Assembly (NCBI RefSeq): GCF_001306415.1
Contig: NZ_LDJX01000001.1
Span: 730,411 to 794,410, forward strand
Source of the DNA: Croceitalea dokdonensis DOKDO 023
Lineage (GTDB): Bacteria > Bacteroidota > Bacteroidia > Flavobacteriales > Flavobacteriaceae
Reading direction: 5' to 3'
DNA: 64,000 nucleotides
Numbering within the stretch: the first letter of the stretch is position 1; every line of letters begins with the position of its first letter. This document shows, in pieces, positions 28,794 through 36,304 of the stretch. The position numbers were made by a program, and so were the translations under genes. A model generated the notes under the pieces. It did no database searches. It was given only the letters and a program-made list of their open reading frames with translations, and had not been told where the DNA came from.

Positions 28794-29585
28794 ATGAAGT
28801 TGAAAATATCAGATGGGAAAAAGAAAATTATAAACAGTGTTTATAAAATATCCCTTGTAATTATAGGATTGGTCATTGTATTATTTAATGACACTTTTGG
28901 CAAGTTGGAAGGATTTGTAGAGTTTATTGTCCTGTACTTTACTCTTTTATTTATCACCATTGCCCACTGGGTTTTTAAACAGATCAAATCAATTATTAGA
29001 TTAAAGAATGAAAAAGAAAAAACAGAACTACTGCATTTAAAAAGTCAGGTAAACCCACATTTCTTCTTCAATACACTCAACAATTTGTATGGATTAATGG
29101 AAAAAGATTCTAAGGAAAGGGAAATGGTACTTAAACTTTCTGATATGATGCGATATAGTATTTATGAGGGCCAAAAAGATTGGGTTAGCCTCAAACAAGA
29201 ATTAGATTATTTAAAAAACTATATTGAACTTCAAGGAATACGCTATCATAAAAAGTCTGATGTTCAATTGAATTCTGAAATTGAGCATCCGCAAGCTAAA
29301 ATTATGCCTTTACTATTTATTATTCTAGTAGAGAATGCTTTTAAGCATGGCTTGGAAAATTTAGAAAAAGACGCGTATATCCATATTAACTTAACTGAAA
29401 AGGATAATAAGGTAAATTTCATAATTGAAAATAATTTTGAATTACAACAAGCACCCAATACAGAAGGTATTGGTTTAAAAAACTTAAAGAGAAGATTAGA
29501 GCTAGTTTACTCCAATAAGCATGCTCTTTCTTTTGACGTTACCGCCAATAGTTATAAAGTTAAACTATCTCTAAAATTAAAATAA
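28794..29585 (+). CDS. LytS-type sensor histidine kinase
   Basis: 263 residues. Two N-terminal membrane helices (~17-33 and 44-62), a short linker, then a His_kinase domain with His89 (VNPHFFFNTLNN) and an HATPase with LVENAFKHGL and GIGLKNLKRRL. It is divergent from the ABC ATPase gene over a 208-nt spacer and translationally coupled (TAATG, 1-nt overlap) to its response regulator. Much shorter in the membrane part than the kinase at 22988-24079. Confidence 0.9.
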   Translation: MKLKISDGKKKIINSVYKISLVIIGLVIVLFNDTFGKLEGFVEFIVLYFTLLFITIAHWVFKQIKSIIRLKNEKEKTELLHLKSQVNPHFFFNTLNNLYGLMEKDSKEREMVLKLSDMMRYSIYEGQKDWVSLKQELDYLKNYIELQGIRYHKKSDVQLNSEIEHPQAKIMPLLFIILVENAFKHGLENLEKDAYIHINLTEKDNKVNFIIENNFELQQAPNTEGIGLKNLKRRLELVYSNKHALSFDVTANSYKVKLSLKLK

Positions 29586-30286
29586 TGAGGTATCTAATCA
29601 TAGATGATGAACATATAGCCCACAAGATTATCATGGAATATTGTGAAATGCTTCCGCATATGAAGTTGCAGAAAAACTGTTATAGCTCTTTGGAAGCCCT
29701 TGAGTATTTGAATACACATCAAGTTGACTTAATCTTTTTAGATATAAATATGCCCAAATTAAAAGGATTTGAATTTTTAAGAACCTTATCATCACCTCCT
29801 AAAGTTATTGTCACGACCGCCTACAGTGAATTCGCAATTGAAGGCTACGAATTAAACGTTGTAGATTACTTGTTAAAACCTTTTAGTTTAGAACGTTTTT
29901 TGAGTGCTATTAATAAAGTGACGTCTTCAGCCATTAGTACAATAAGTATGGGAAGACAACAGAATATAAAGCCTGAAGGAAAGCATATTTTTTTAAAGCA
30001 AAATAATAGTCATGTTCAGGTAGCTATAGATTCCATACTATTTATTGAAGCTTCTGGCAACTATACCAAAGTTATTACTACTGATGGCATCATCAGCATT
30101 CGAGAAAAAATATCGGATACGATACAATTATTTTCAGACAATGATTTTCTTCAAGTTCATAAGTCTTTTGCAGTTGCAAAAAAGTATATACGTAGTGTAG
30201 AAGGCAATAGAATTCATATTGGAGATCATATTGTGCCTATTGGTAAACTGTATAAAACAAATATCAATAAACTATTATTAGGTTAA
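29585..30286 (+). CDS. LytTR-family response regulator
   Basis: 233 residues. REC domain with D7/D8, phospho-acceptor D53 (LIFLDINMP) and LLKPF; LytTR DNA-binding domain from ~residue 130 (IFLKQNNSHVQVAIDSILFIEASGNY). Pairs with the kinase in front of it. A likely control site is the shared upstream spacer 28586-28793 toward the ABC genes. Confidence 0.92.
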   Translation: MRYLIIDDEHIAHKIIMEYCEMLPHMKLQKNCYSSLEALEYLNTHQVDLIFLDINMPKLKGFEFLRTLSSPPKVIVTTAYSEFAIEGYELNVVDYLLKPFSLERFLSAINKVTSSAISTISMGRQQNIKPEGKHIFLKQNNSHVQVAIDSILFIEASGNYTKVITTDGIISIREKISDTIQLFSDNDFLQVHKSFAVAKKYIRSVEGNRIHIGDHIVPIGKLYKTNINKLLLG

Positions 30287-30302
30287 CCGTTGTGAAGGAA
30301 TC

Positions 30303-30458
30303 CTAGTCAGTTTTAGGTCTAAGCGTTTCAATAATCTGAGCATCAACCCAAAAGATATCGGCATAACTTTCGTCTAAAGTATCACCCAATTTTATTATGG
30401 CTGCTTTTGAAAGCGAAATGTCTTTAGTCTTTTGTAATTTAAAGATGTATGATGTCGT
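30303..30458 (-). pseudogene. C-terminal relic of a PD40 beta-propeller lipoprotein
   Basis: The minus frame ending at TAG (30303-30305) reads ...KLGDTLDESYADIFWVDAQ-II..., which matches the C terminus of the PD40 protein at 6213 (NVDVFWVDAKVIYAL) in position and wording. Upstream the frame is closed after ~50 codons by TAA and the rest of the gene is missing. Direct evidence of a second, deleted PD40 gene. Confidence 0.6.
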
Positions 30459-30491
30459 TTTTTATATCAGGCGCTTCTACCTTACTTAGAA

Positions 30492-30935
30492 TTAAGGCAA
30501 ATCGAAATTTTCAAGCGTTTCAAGGAATTCTGTTTTCCCAACCTTTCCAACAGCGTATTCAATTACGTTTCCCTCAGGATCAATAAAAACTGTGGTTGGG
30601 GTAGCGCCAATGTTATAGTGCTTTACGAGTTCTTCAACATTAGGGTCATCAATATTAATTTCTACGGGTATAACTTTCGCATTAATGGCATTCATGGCTT
30701 CTTTGTCTACAAAAATTTCACGCTTCATAATGCGACAAGGCGAACACCATTCCCCGGTAAAAAATAACATAATATTTTTGTCAGAACTGTCAGCAAGCTT
30801 TTGAGCAGATACCATGTCATCATTCCAAACCATATCATTAGAAGGTACATAGAATGAATACCATGCATACCCAAGAGAAACAATAAGGAAAGTGAGCCAG
30901 AACCAGCGCCAAAAAGGATGAGATTTAGTTTTCAT
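30492..30935 (-). CDS. Membrane-anchored thioredoxin-like protein
   Basis: 147 residues. One N-terminal membrane helix (residues ~9-28) and an extracytoplasmic thioredoxin fold with the active-site CSPC (C64, C67) in GEWCSPCRIM and the cis-Pro in GATPTTVFI. It reduces or exchanges disulfides in exported proteins; the partner is not evident. Last gene of the minus run 30492-34191, with gaps of ~40-110 nt between members. Confidence 0.85.
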   Translation of the reverse strand: MKTKSHPFWRWFWLTFLIVSLGYAWYSFYVPSNDMVWNDDMVSAQKLADSSDKNIMLFFTGEWCSPCRIMKREIFVDKEAMNAINAKVIPVEINIDDPNVEELVKHYNIGATPTTVFIDPEGNVIEYAVGKVGKTEFLETLENFDLP

Positions 30936-31014
30936 GCGCTTTGAGACTTGTTTGATGCATTTGTTTCTAGAGTATCTGTTTTTTTCATTGCGTATATTAG
31001 TTTTAAGGTATTGG

Positions 31015-32058
31015 TTACTTTCTCCTTTTCAGGATTTTTACAATTCTATTATTAATTTTTTCTGATACGTTCCAAGAGTATCCGCCACTGGTATTTACAA
31101 ATTGAACAACAACAGCATCAATATCCTTGTGATACTTGGCAATACTGCTGTAACCTGGTAATAATCCTGTATGTTCATATACATAGATTGACGAATAGAT
31201 AGCTTGTTCCTTATCATTGAGCAAGGAGCCGTCGTTCAACGCCCTCAAGAATATACCCACATCCTCTGCTGTAGCCACCATGGAGCCGGCAGGGCTTACA
31301 AAATCATTTGGCTTTAGGTCTGGCTCATAATCCACGGCATATCCGCTCATTACATCGTCTAAATTCACTTCACTTAGCAAACTGTAGGTGTGGTTGAGCC
31401 CAAGGGGCATTAAAATTTCTTTTTTGATAAATTGGTGATGACTATATCCCAATGTTTTATCCAAGATTTCGCCAATCAACAGGTAATTGGTATTTGAGTA
31501 CCTATATTTTTTATCCGGTTTAAAATCGGCTGGGGTATCGAGGACCAAATCGAGCGATTCTTTGGTGTTTTTCGAATAATCGTTTATCCAAAAACCCGGA
31601 AAGTCAGTATAGTTCGGAATACCACTCCGATGTTGCACCATCATTCTCAAGGTGATTTTATCCGCATTTTCAATTCGTCCCACCAGTTCCGGCATATAAT
31701 CAGCGAGCGTTTTGTCTAAAGACAACTGATTGTCATTAACTAATTTTGCTACGGCAACAGCAACATACAACTTGCTAATGCTGGCAATCCGGAATAAAGC
31801 TTTTGGGTTGGCAGGAATCTTATTTTTTCGATTCTGCCAGCCAGCGGCATAAAATTGAGGTGGCTTGCCAGCTTGGTCTACATAAACAATCATGCCGTCC
31901 AATCCGTATACAATAGCATCATTGACCTGTTCCTGAACCGTATCAGGTAATGGTGTTAACAGTAATCTTAGCAAAATCCATGGTACAAAGAATAGTGAGC
32001 TGATGCTTGCCATAATTAATATGATTTTGAGTATTCGTTTTGATTGTTTCTTTGCCAT
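31015..32058 (-). CDS. Serine hydrolase of the beta-lactamase/penicillin-binding type (class C-like)
   Basis: 347 residues with an N-terminal membrane helix (~9-36). The SxxK motif is S93-I-S-K96 and the YxN motif Y187-S-N189. The third motif is not clearly KTG; the equivalent region reads HTGLLPGYSS. Proteins like this are esterases, DD-peptidases or D-amino-acid peptidases far more often than true beta-lactamases. 39 nt separate it from the CPBP gene. Confidence 0.8.
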   Translation of the reverse strand: MAKKQSKRILKIILIMASISSLFFVPWILLRLLLTPLPDTVQEQVNDAIVYGLDGMIVYVDQAGKPPQFYAAGWQNRKNKIPANPKALFRIASISKLYVAVAVAKLVNDNQLSLDKTLADYMPELVGRIENADKITLRMMVQHRSGIPNYTDFPGFWINDYSKNTKESLDLVLDTPADFKPDKKYRYSNTNYLLIGEILDKTLGYSHHQFIKKEILMPLGLNHTYSLLSEVNLDDVMSGYAVDYEPDLKPNDFVSPAGSMVATAEDVGIFLRALNDGSLLNDKEQAIYSSIYVYEHTGLLPGYSSIAKYHKDIDAVVVQFVNTSGGYSWNVSEKINNRIVKILKRRK

Positions 32059-32097
32059 AATACGGTTGTTTGTTTTTTCATTTTATTGTCTTAAAAC

Positions 32098-32952
32098 CTA
32101 TAGTTTCTCAACTTTCGCCTTTCGCCAAAAATAGATGGCAAATAGCGTCGTAATAATCGGTAGCATGAGTCCGTATTCATCTATCCAAAAAGTCGTGCAG
32201 TTATTTGTTATCGTCAACGGCGTGAAAATCTTCTGTATGAATATATTGTGTACGGAATGAAATAGGGCCGCAGGCCACAAGCTGTTGGATTTAAAAGTAT
32301 AGTAGGCCAAAATGACCGAAATTGCAACTATCATTACGGTAAAAGCTGTAATGTGTAGCAACAGGTTTCCACTTCCCTTGTATATCAAAAAGATAATTGG
32401 CCAATGCCATATCGCCCAAATCAATCCGCTAATCATGGAAACACCACCAAAGGAAAATAGTTTCCGAAGTTCGTAGTTGAAGAATCCCCGCCATCCTATT
32501 TCCTCGCCCAATGTCGAACCAATGTTCTTTACAACACCAACAATAGATAAGAGAACAATCATAGTCAATAGTATAATTGTACTACTGAAACCTTCCATGC
32601 CTAATTCTTGCGACCACTCGGTGATAGTTTCCTGATTGAGCACATTTCCAAAACCGAAAACCCAAATCAATACATAGGCAATCATAATATAGGCTACCGG
32701 AATCACATAGGATAGGCGCAAATTTTTCAAACTTTTCAGACCCCAAGGAAGACTTGAAATCGGTCTTTTCAGTAGCTTCAATGTAATAAAGGCGGATAAT
32801 GCGGGGCTCATCATTAAAGCCCCGACATAGATGCTTGTAGGGTTCAGCTTGAGTATTGCGTAATAACAGATAGTACTTAGCAAGGTCAAAATACCCAAAA
32901 ACAACAGTATCGTTTTCCGGACTTCTTTGGGATGGCTTAATTTTTCCGACAT
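32098..32952 (-). CDS. CPBP-family intramembrane metalloprotease
   Basis: 284 residues from the ATG at 32950-32952 (a GTG seven codons earlier is less likely). About eight helices. Motif 1 EEIGWRG (Glu150/Glu151), motif 2 with IWAIWHWP and motif 3 FHSVHN supply the Glu, His and Asn ligands of the CAAX/bacteriocin-processing family. It could process prenylated or bacteriocin-like peptides or serve immunity; nothing nearby looks like a substrate except the mini-ORFs at 35743-36068. Confidence 0.85.
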   Translation of the reverse strand: MSEKLSHPKEVRKTILLFLGILTLLSTICYYAILKLNPTSIYVGALMMSPALSAFITLKLLKRPISSLPWGLKSLKNLRLSYVIPVAYIMIAYVLIWVFGFGNVLNQETITEWSQELGMEGFSSTIILLTMIVLLSIVGVVKNIGSTLGEEIGWRGFFNYELRKLFSFGGVSMISGLIWAIWHWPIIFLIYKGSGNLLLHITAFTVMIVAISVILAYYTFKSNSLWPAALFHSVHNIFIQKIFTPLTITNNCTTFWIDEYGLMLPIITTLFAIYFWRKAKVEKL

Positions 32953-33078
32953 TTTAATATTTTTAAAGAACACTTAATAAACCGAGGCTTGTTACATTTC
33001 AACTTTCAAGACTATCAAAAAAGTAACATTAAAGTATCTTAAAAAGTGTGACCAATCGTTCGGTTTTTTAAATTGGAA

Positions 33079-34191
33079 CTAATTTGAAGAGTCCTTAATT
33101 TTTAGATGATACATTTTCATGAGCTTTTTTGCTTTATTGGATTTCCATTTAAGTCCAAACAATGGCTTTAAGAATCCAATCCTTTTAATAATAAATTCAT
33201 AAATGAGATAGCAGGCTAAACCTGTAAAAGCTACAATACCTACGAATTTCAATAAGATAGGTATTTCCAATGGCAATATGAACATAGCCCCTGCGTACAA
33301 AACAAACATGTGTATGATATAAACAGGATACGCTGCTTGGCTCAAATAACTCAGGATTTTACTTGGTTTGTTCAAGTACTTATATCCGAGGCCGAAAACG
33401 CCGAAAATCCAACAATTGGATTCGATAGCCGTAAGATAACCGGGTGCTTCCGTCGCGTAATTAAAATATCTTATGCCGAACAGCACGGCGGCCAAACCAA
33501 TATATAACCAGCGCCATTTTAAAACGGTCTGCCAGAATGTTTTACCACTGTACACGAAAAGAAAGCCGAAAAAGAAGGCCAAAAATCCAATAAAAAAGCC
33601 ATGCCAAGTCTCCGCATATAGGGCGAATAGCTGGGGTTTTACCAGTAATGCTTCAAGCACAAAAAATATAGAAATCGACAAAGGCCCAACAGGATTACCC
33701 ATGAATTTGGACAAGCCGTTTTTAAATCTTCCATTCTCGTTCTTTTTCAGATAGAAAAATAAGGGCAGTAACAGCAGGACGTATGCAAAAATATTCCCTA
33801 GAAACCATAAATGCCCTACATGCGGATAATAGCCCAACGGCATATCATAATACGTCTGAAAAATATACATGTGTAAGGTGGTTATGGCTATAAAGCCAAA
33901 GACGAAGGGTAAAAGAATACGCTTTGTCCGTTCCAGAAGCAATTGTTTCCAGTTTCTCTTGCGCATGGCAAAATAGAGCCCCATTCCCGAGACGTAGAAC
34001 AAAAGTGGAATCCGCCAGACGTTTAACATGGTCATTGGTTTCCATAAACCTTCTAGAAATTCATCGCTTCTGATAAAGCCAATGAACATGGCCCAAGGTT
34101 GAAATACAATGGCGATGTGATAAATGAGCAGCAAGCCAATGGCAATAACCCTTAACCAATCAATATCATATCTTCTTTCAGTTTTCATCAT
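33079..34191 (-). CDS. Acyltransferase family 3 (OafA/YrhL-like) membrane protein
   Basis: 370 residues, about ten helices. The N-terminal RRYDIDWLRVIAIGLLLIYH is the family signature, with the catalytic-type His in LLIYH, and a second Arg-rich loop KRNWKQLLLERTKRILLPF follows. Such proteins acylate surface glycans or glucans. The start is a double ATG (34186-34191). It lies between the CPBP gene and the ankyrin lipoprotein in one direction, 18 nt from the latter. Confidence 0.82.
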   Translation of the reverse strand: MMKTERRYDIDWLRVIAIGLLLIYHIAIVFQPWAMFIGFIRSDEFLEGLWKPMTMLNVWRIPLLFYVSGMGLYFAMRKRNWKQLLLERTKRILLPFVFGFIAITTLHMYIFQTYYDMPLGYYPHVGHLWFLGNIFAYVLLLLPLFFYLKKNENGRFKNGLSKFMGNPVGPLSISIFFVLEALLVKPQLFALYAETWHGFFIGFLAFFFGFLFVYSGKTFWQTVLKWRWLYIGLAAVLFGIRYFNYATEAPGYLTAIESNCWIFGVFGLGYKYLNKPSKILSYLSQAAYPVYIIHMFVLYAGAMFILPLEIPILLKFVGIVAFTGLACYLIYEFIIKRIGFLKPLFGLKWKSNKAKKLMKMYHLKIKDSSN

Positions 34192-34209
34192 GTTTAATTT
34201 TAAAATCGA

Positions 34210-34812
34210 TTATTGCAACATCATTGCTATGACCGGGCGGGTTTTTTCGATTTCGGTCAACTCAATTTGTAAACCTATCGGCCCTAATTGCTGCTGTAGC
34301 ATTTCATAAATGGGTTTTATTTCTGCAAATGGCCCCATAACACTTTCCCTTGGTGTCATACCAAAGTTGTTTTTAGCGGTCTTATCGGCTTTGGCATCAA
34401 TAAGTGACTGTACGACTTCGACTCTACAAAAGAATGCGGCCGTATGCAAAGCTGTTGCACCATCGTTATTTTTAGCCGATAAATCCGCACCGGCATCAAT
34501 AAGGGCTTGCGCAATTTTATGCTTTCCAAAGCTCGCGGCAGTGATTAGTGGTGTGGCCCCGGTCATAGGGTCTTTTTTGTTCAAATCTGTTCCTGCCGAA
34601 ATATGCTGTTTAACGGCTTCAAGATTGTCCGATAGTATCGCTGTTTGAATATCCATTTCTGGTGCATCAACTACCGACTTGGTTTCGGTACTGGTGGTTA
34701 CTTCGGTTTTTGATTTACTGCTTGTTTGACCACATGCGGTCGTAAGTAAAAGAAGGCCTAATGACATGTATCCCAAGGTTCTTAATGTGTTAATTCTAAA
34801 TGGTTTATTCAT
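34210..34812 (-). CDS. Ankyrin-repeat lipoprotein
   Basis: 200 residues starting at the ATG at 34810-34812. Lipobox LLTTAC gives a membrane-tethered protein; after a Ser/Thr-rich linker come three to four ankyrin repeats (for example GATPLITAASFGKHKIAQALIDAGAD, DGATALHTAAFFCRVEVVQSLIDAKAD), for protein contacts in the periplasm. An in-frame upstream ATG at 34860 would add 16 residues, but that stretch is copy 1 of a repeated leader, so it is treated as non-coding here. Confidence 0.78.
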   Translation of the reverse strand: MNKPFRINTLRTLGYMSLGLLLLTTACGQTSSKSKTEVTTSTETKSVVDAPEMDIQTAILSDNLEAVKQHISAGTDLNKKDPMTGATPLITAASFGKHKIAQALIDAGADLSAKNNDGATALHTAAFFCRVEVVQSLIDAKADKTAKNNFGMTPRESVMGPFAEIKPIYEMLQQQLGPIGLQIELTEIEKTRPVIAMMLQ

Positions 34813-34860
34813 GATTATGTTATTTAATTTTAATAGGTATTCGTGAATCTTTGATTTCAT
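34813..34860 (-). repeat. 48-nt translation leader, copy 1
   Basis: Directly in front of the ankyrin gene start. Reads as an in-frame peptide MKSKIHEYLLKLNN plus two codons. Same 48-nt length and nearly the same bases as copies 2 (35609-35656) and 3 (35869-35916). The 139-nt spacer between it and the next gene holds a GC-richer patch (about 34905-34975) with two similar GGCAAGCC pieces, resembling a dispersed repeat. Confidence 0.75.
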
Positions 34861-34999
34861 GATTATATTTTTTTGATTATTGCTATTATTTTTTCTTTAG
34901 TAAACGACCTCGGGGCAAGCCCGCAATGCATTCGTAGGAAACGGACTTTTAATTTCGAGGCAAGCCTTGGGATATTATACCCTTTGGCGGTGCAAATGA

Positions 35000-35608
35000 T
35001 TAAAACCAGCTAAAGCCAATTCCTAAACTAAATTGCACCACCTCTCTGTCATTATTATTATCTAGCTTTACACCACCCAGGAGTAATTTGGATTGGACGT
35101 TTAAGGCAAATTTGTTTTTTCTGTACACTTCGTAACCCGTGCTCGCCATAACAGCTAAACCCGTATTCCAATCTTCATTTATGTTATCTTCAATATCATA
35201 TAATGCAGGGCCATCTATGGCTAAACCGGCACCACCATGTATCCACCACCGGTCTTTTACCCAGTACTGAACAGAAGGTATAATGCCTCCAAAGTGCCTG
35301 TCGTTATCATTAAGCGTGTAAATCATTCCAGGTGCAGAAACGGTAACGGCTAAACGGTTGTTCAGCATATAGCCAAACTTTAATTCAGGAAAAGTGCCAC
35401 CGCCTTGGGTATCATCAAAACTTTGGGTTCCAGCACTATCTTCTATACTGATTATACCGCCACCTAGACCAAATTCGAAGATAAAACCATCTCGGTTAAA
35501 GCTGTTTTGAGTGTTAGAAATGTTTTGTGCAAATGCTAGTGCAGATATTAAAGTAAAGGCAGCACACGCCACTTTTAACTTAGCTTGTTTTTTGATTGTT
35601 TTACTCAT
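35000..35608 (-). CDS. Outer-membrane beta-barrel protein B (paralogue of 9810-10430)
   Basis: 202 residues from the ATG at 35606-35608 (MSKTIKK...). Signal peptide ending ALAFAQ, then a barrel with the same landmark blocks as protein A: DRHFGG, QYWVKDRWWIHGG, PALYDI, FALNVQSKL, closing with GIGFSWF. The protein is clearly homologous along its whole length to protein A but diverged. Its start is preceded by leader copy 2, and repeat array 2 stands ~500 nt upstream. Confidence 0.72.
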   Translation of the reverse strand: MSKTIKKQAKLKVACAAFTLISALAFAQNISNTQNSFNRDGFIFEFGLGGGIISIEDSAGTQSFDDTQGGGTFPELKFGYMLNNRLAVTVSAPGMIYTLNDNDRHFGGIIPSVQYWVKDRWWIHGGAGLAIDGPALYDIEDNINEDWNTGLAVMASTGYEVYRKNKFALNVQSKLLLGGVKLDNNNDREVVQFSLGIGFSWF

Positions 35609-35656
35609 GTCTTTGTTATTTAATTTTAATAGGTATTCGTGAATCTTTGATTTCAT
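35609..35656 (-). repeat. 48-nt translation leader, copy 2
   Basis: Sits immediately before barrel protein B. Encodes the same in-frame MKSKIHEYLLKLNN as copy 1; the last codons differ (KD instead of II). If used as a start it would place a non-signal, charged extension before a signal peptide, which is unfavourable, so the downstream ATG is preferred. Confidence 0.75.
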
Positions 35657-35742
35657 AATTACATTTTTAATTATTGTTATAATTTTGTTATGGTAAGGGA
35701 TAGACTTTGATTAGGGCCTACCCCTTTTTTCAAACCAACAAA

Positions 35743-35868
35743 CTAGGCTTCTAAATGAAGGTAAGGTCTGGAATGTGACCAACGGATTCTCTTGCTGTCC
35801 TCAAAATGGGTAAAGAAAGTGAACCTTCTAGATTCCGTTGGCGATTGATTGATGCCCGTTTTACTCAT
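35743..35868 (-). CDS. Mini-ORF B (41 codons), possible small protein or relic
   Basis: Starts with ATG at 35866-35868 directly after leader copy 3, in the place where barrel protein B starts after copy 2, and shares the opening MSKT with it. Then it diverges and reads ...PTESRRFTFFTHF-EDSKRIRW..., ending at TAG 35743-35745. The pattern TESR, paired F, SKR, W recurs in mini-ORF A. Could be a real small protein, or a repeat element that happens to be open. Not a recognised family. Confidence 0.35.
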   Translation of the reverse strand: MSKTGINQSPTESRRFTFFTHFEDSKRIRWSHSRPYLHLEA

Positions 35869-35916
35869 GGCTTTGTTATTTAATTTTTATAGGTATTCGT
35901 GAATCTTCGATTTCAT
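35869..35916 (-). repeat. 48-nt translation leader, copy 3
   Basis: Same leader as copies 1 and 2, 48 nt from ATG (35914-35916) to the next ATG (35866-35868), but a T-to-A change makes the ninth or tenth codon a stop (CTATAAAAATTA). This is a natural test showing that the leader need not be translated into the following gene. Confidence 0.75.
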
Positions 35917-35954
35917 GACTGTGTTGTTTTTTGATTTTTTCATATTGATCGTGA

Positions 35955-36068
35955 TTAGCGGTTAAAGTTTCTGTACTGTGCCCATTGGGTTCTTTTGCTT
36001 GCGCTAAAGGATGAGAAGTACTGTCCTGTTCTTGACTCCGTTGCTGTTCTTGTGATTGATGCTTTCAT
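35955..36068 (-). CDS. Mini-ORF A (37 codons), possible small protein or relic
   Basis: First open frame behind array 2, ATG at 36066-36068, ending TAA at 35955-35957. Reads MKASITRTATESRTG...FSASKRTQW..., sharing the spacing TESR, F, SKR, W, R with mini-ORF B, and the DNA is also similar between the two. The ATG is ~40 nt from the TTTG box of the array, so it would be the first translated frame of that transcript. Unknown family; coding status is unproven. Confidence 0.4.
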   Translation of the reverse strand: MKASITRTATESRTGQYFSSFSASKRTQWAQYRNFNR

Positions 36069-36104
36069 AATTATTGTTTTAAATTGTTCGTTATGATTTT
36101 TGAT

Positions 36105-36215
36105 GTTACAAAGGTGCTATAGAACTTGCAGCAACCTGTAGGAGCTATGCGCAGAACTATGTAAAGTTTCAGGAGGGCATAAAAATTATGGCGCGGCAAT
36201 GTAACTTATGACGCA
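36105..36215 (-). promoter_or_regulatory. Phased repeat array 2 with promoter box (AraC-type operator candidate)
   Basis: Minus-strand units 36215-36196, 36195-36175, 36174-36154, 36153-36134 and 36133-36113 (20, 21, 21, 20 and 21 bp). Unit 1 TGCGTCATAAGTTACAT, unit 2 CGCGCCATAATTTTTAT, unit 5 TGCTGCAAGTTC; then TTTGTAAC (36112-36105). It is the same 103-bp layout as arrays 1 and 3. It stands only 90 nt from the start of the divergent AraC/TPR regulator gene, which suggests that this regulator is the binding protein. Confidence 0.65.
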
Positions 36216-36304
36216 AAAGATGCTTTTTCCTCTAAATCGATGGCCGTTGGCGATAACGCATAATTCTCTATATTTTCCCTAATTTAGAGCCAGCAAAAAA
36301 CAAC

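Noticed and set aside
31015..32058. True beta-lactamase (antibiotic resistance) call
   Set aside because: SxxK and YxN are present, but the third KTG motif is not clear and the protein is membrane-anchored like esterase or DD-peptidase relatives.
34813..34860. 16-residue N-terminal extension of the ankyrin lipoprotein
   Set aside because: It is the repeated leader, one copy of which has a stop codon, and it would bury the lipoprotein signal behind a charged segment.
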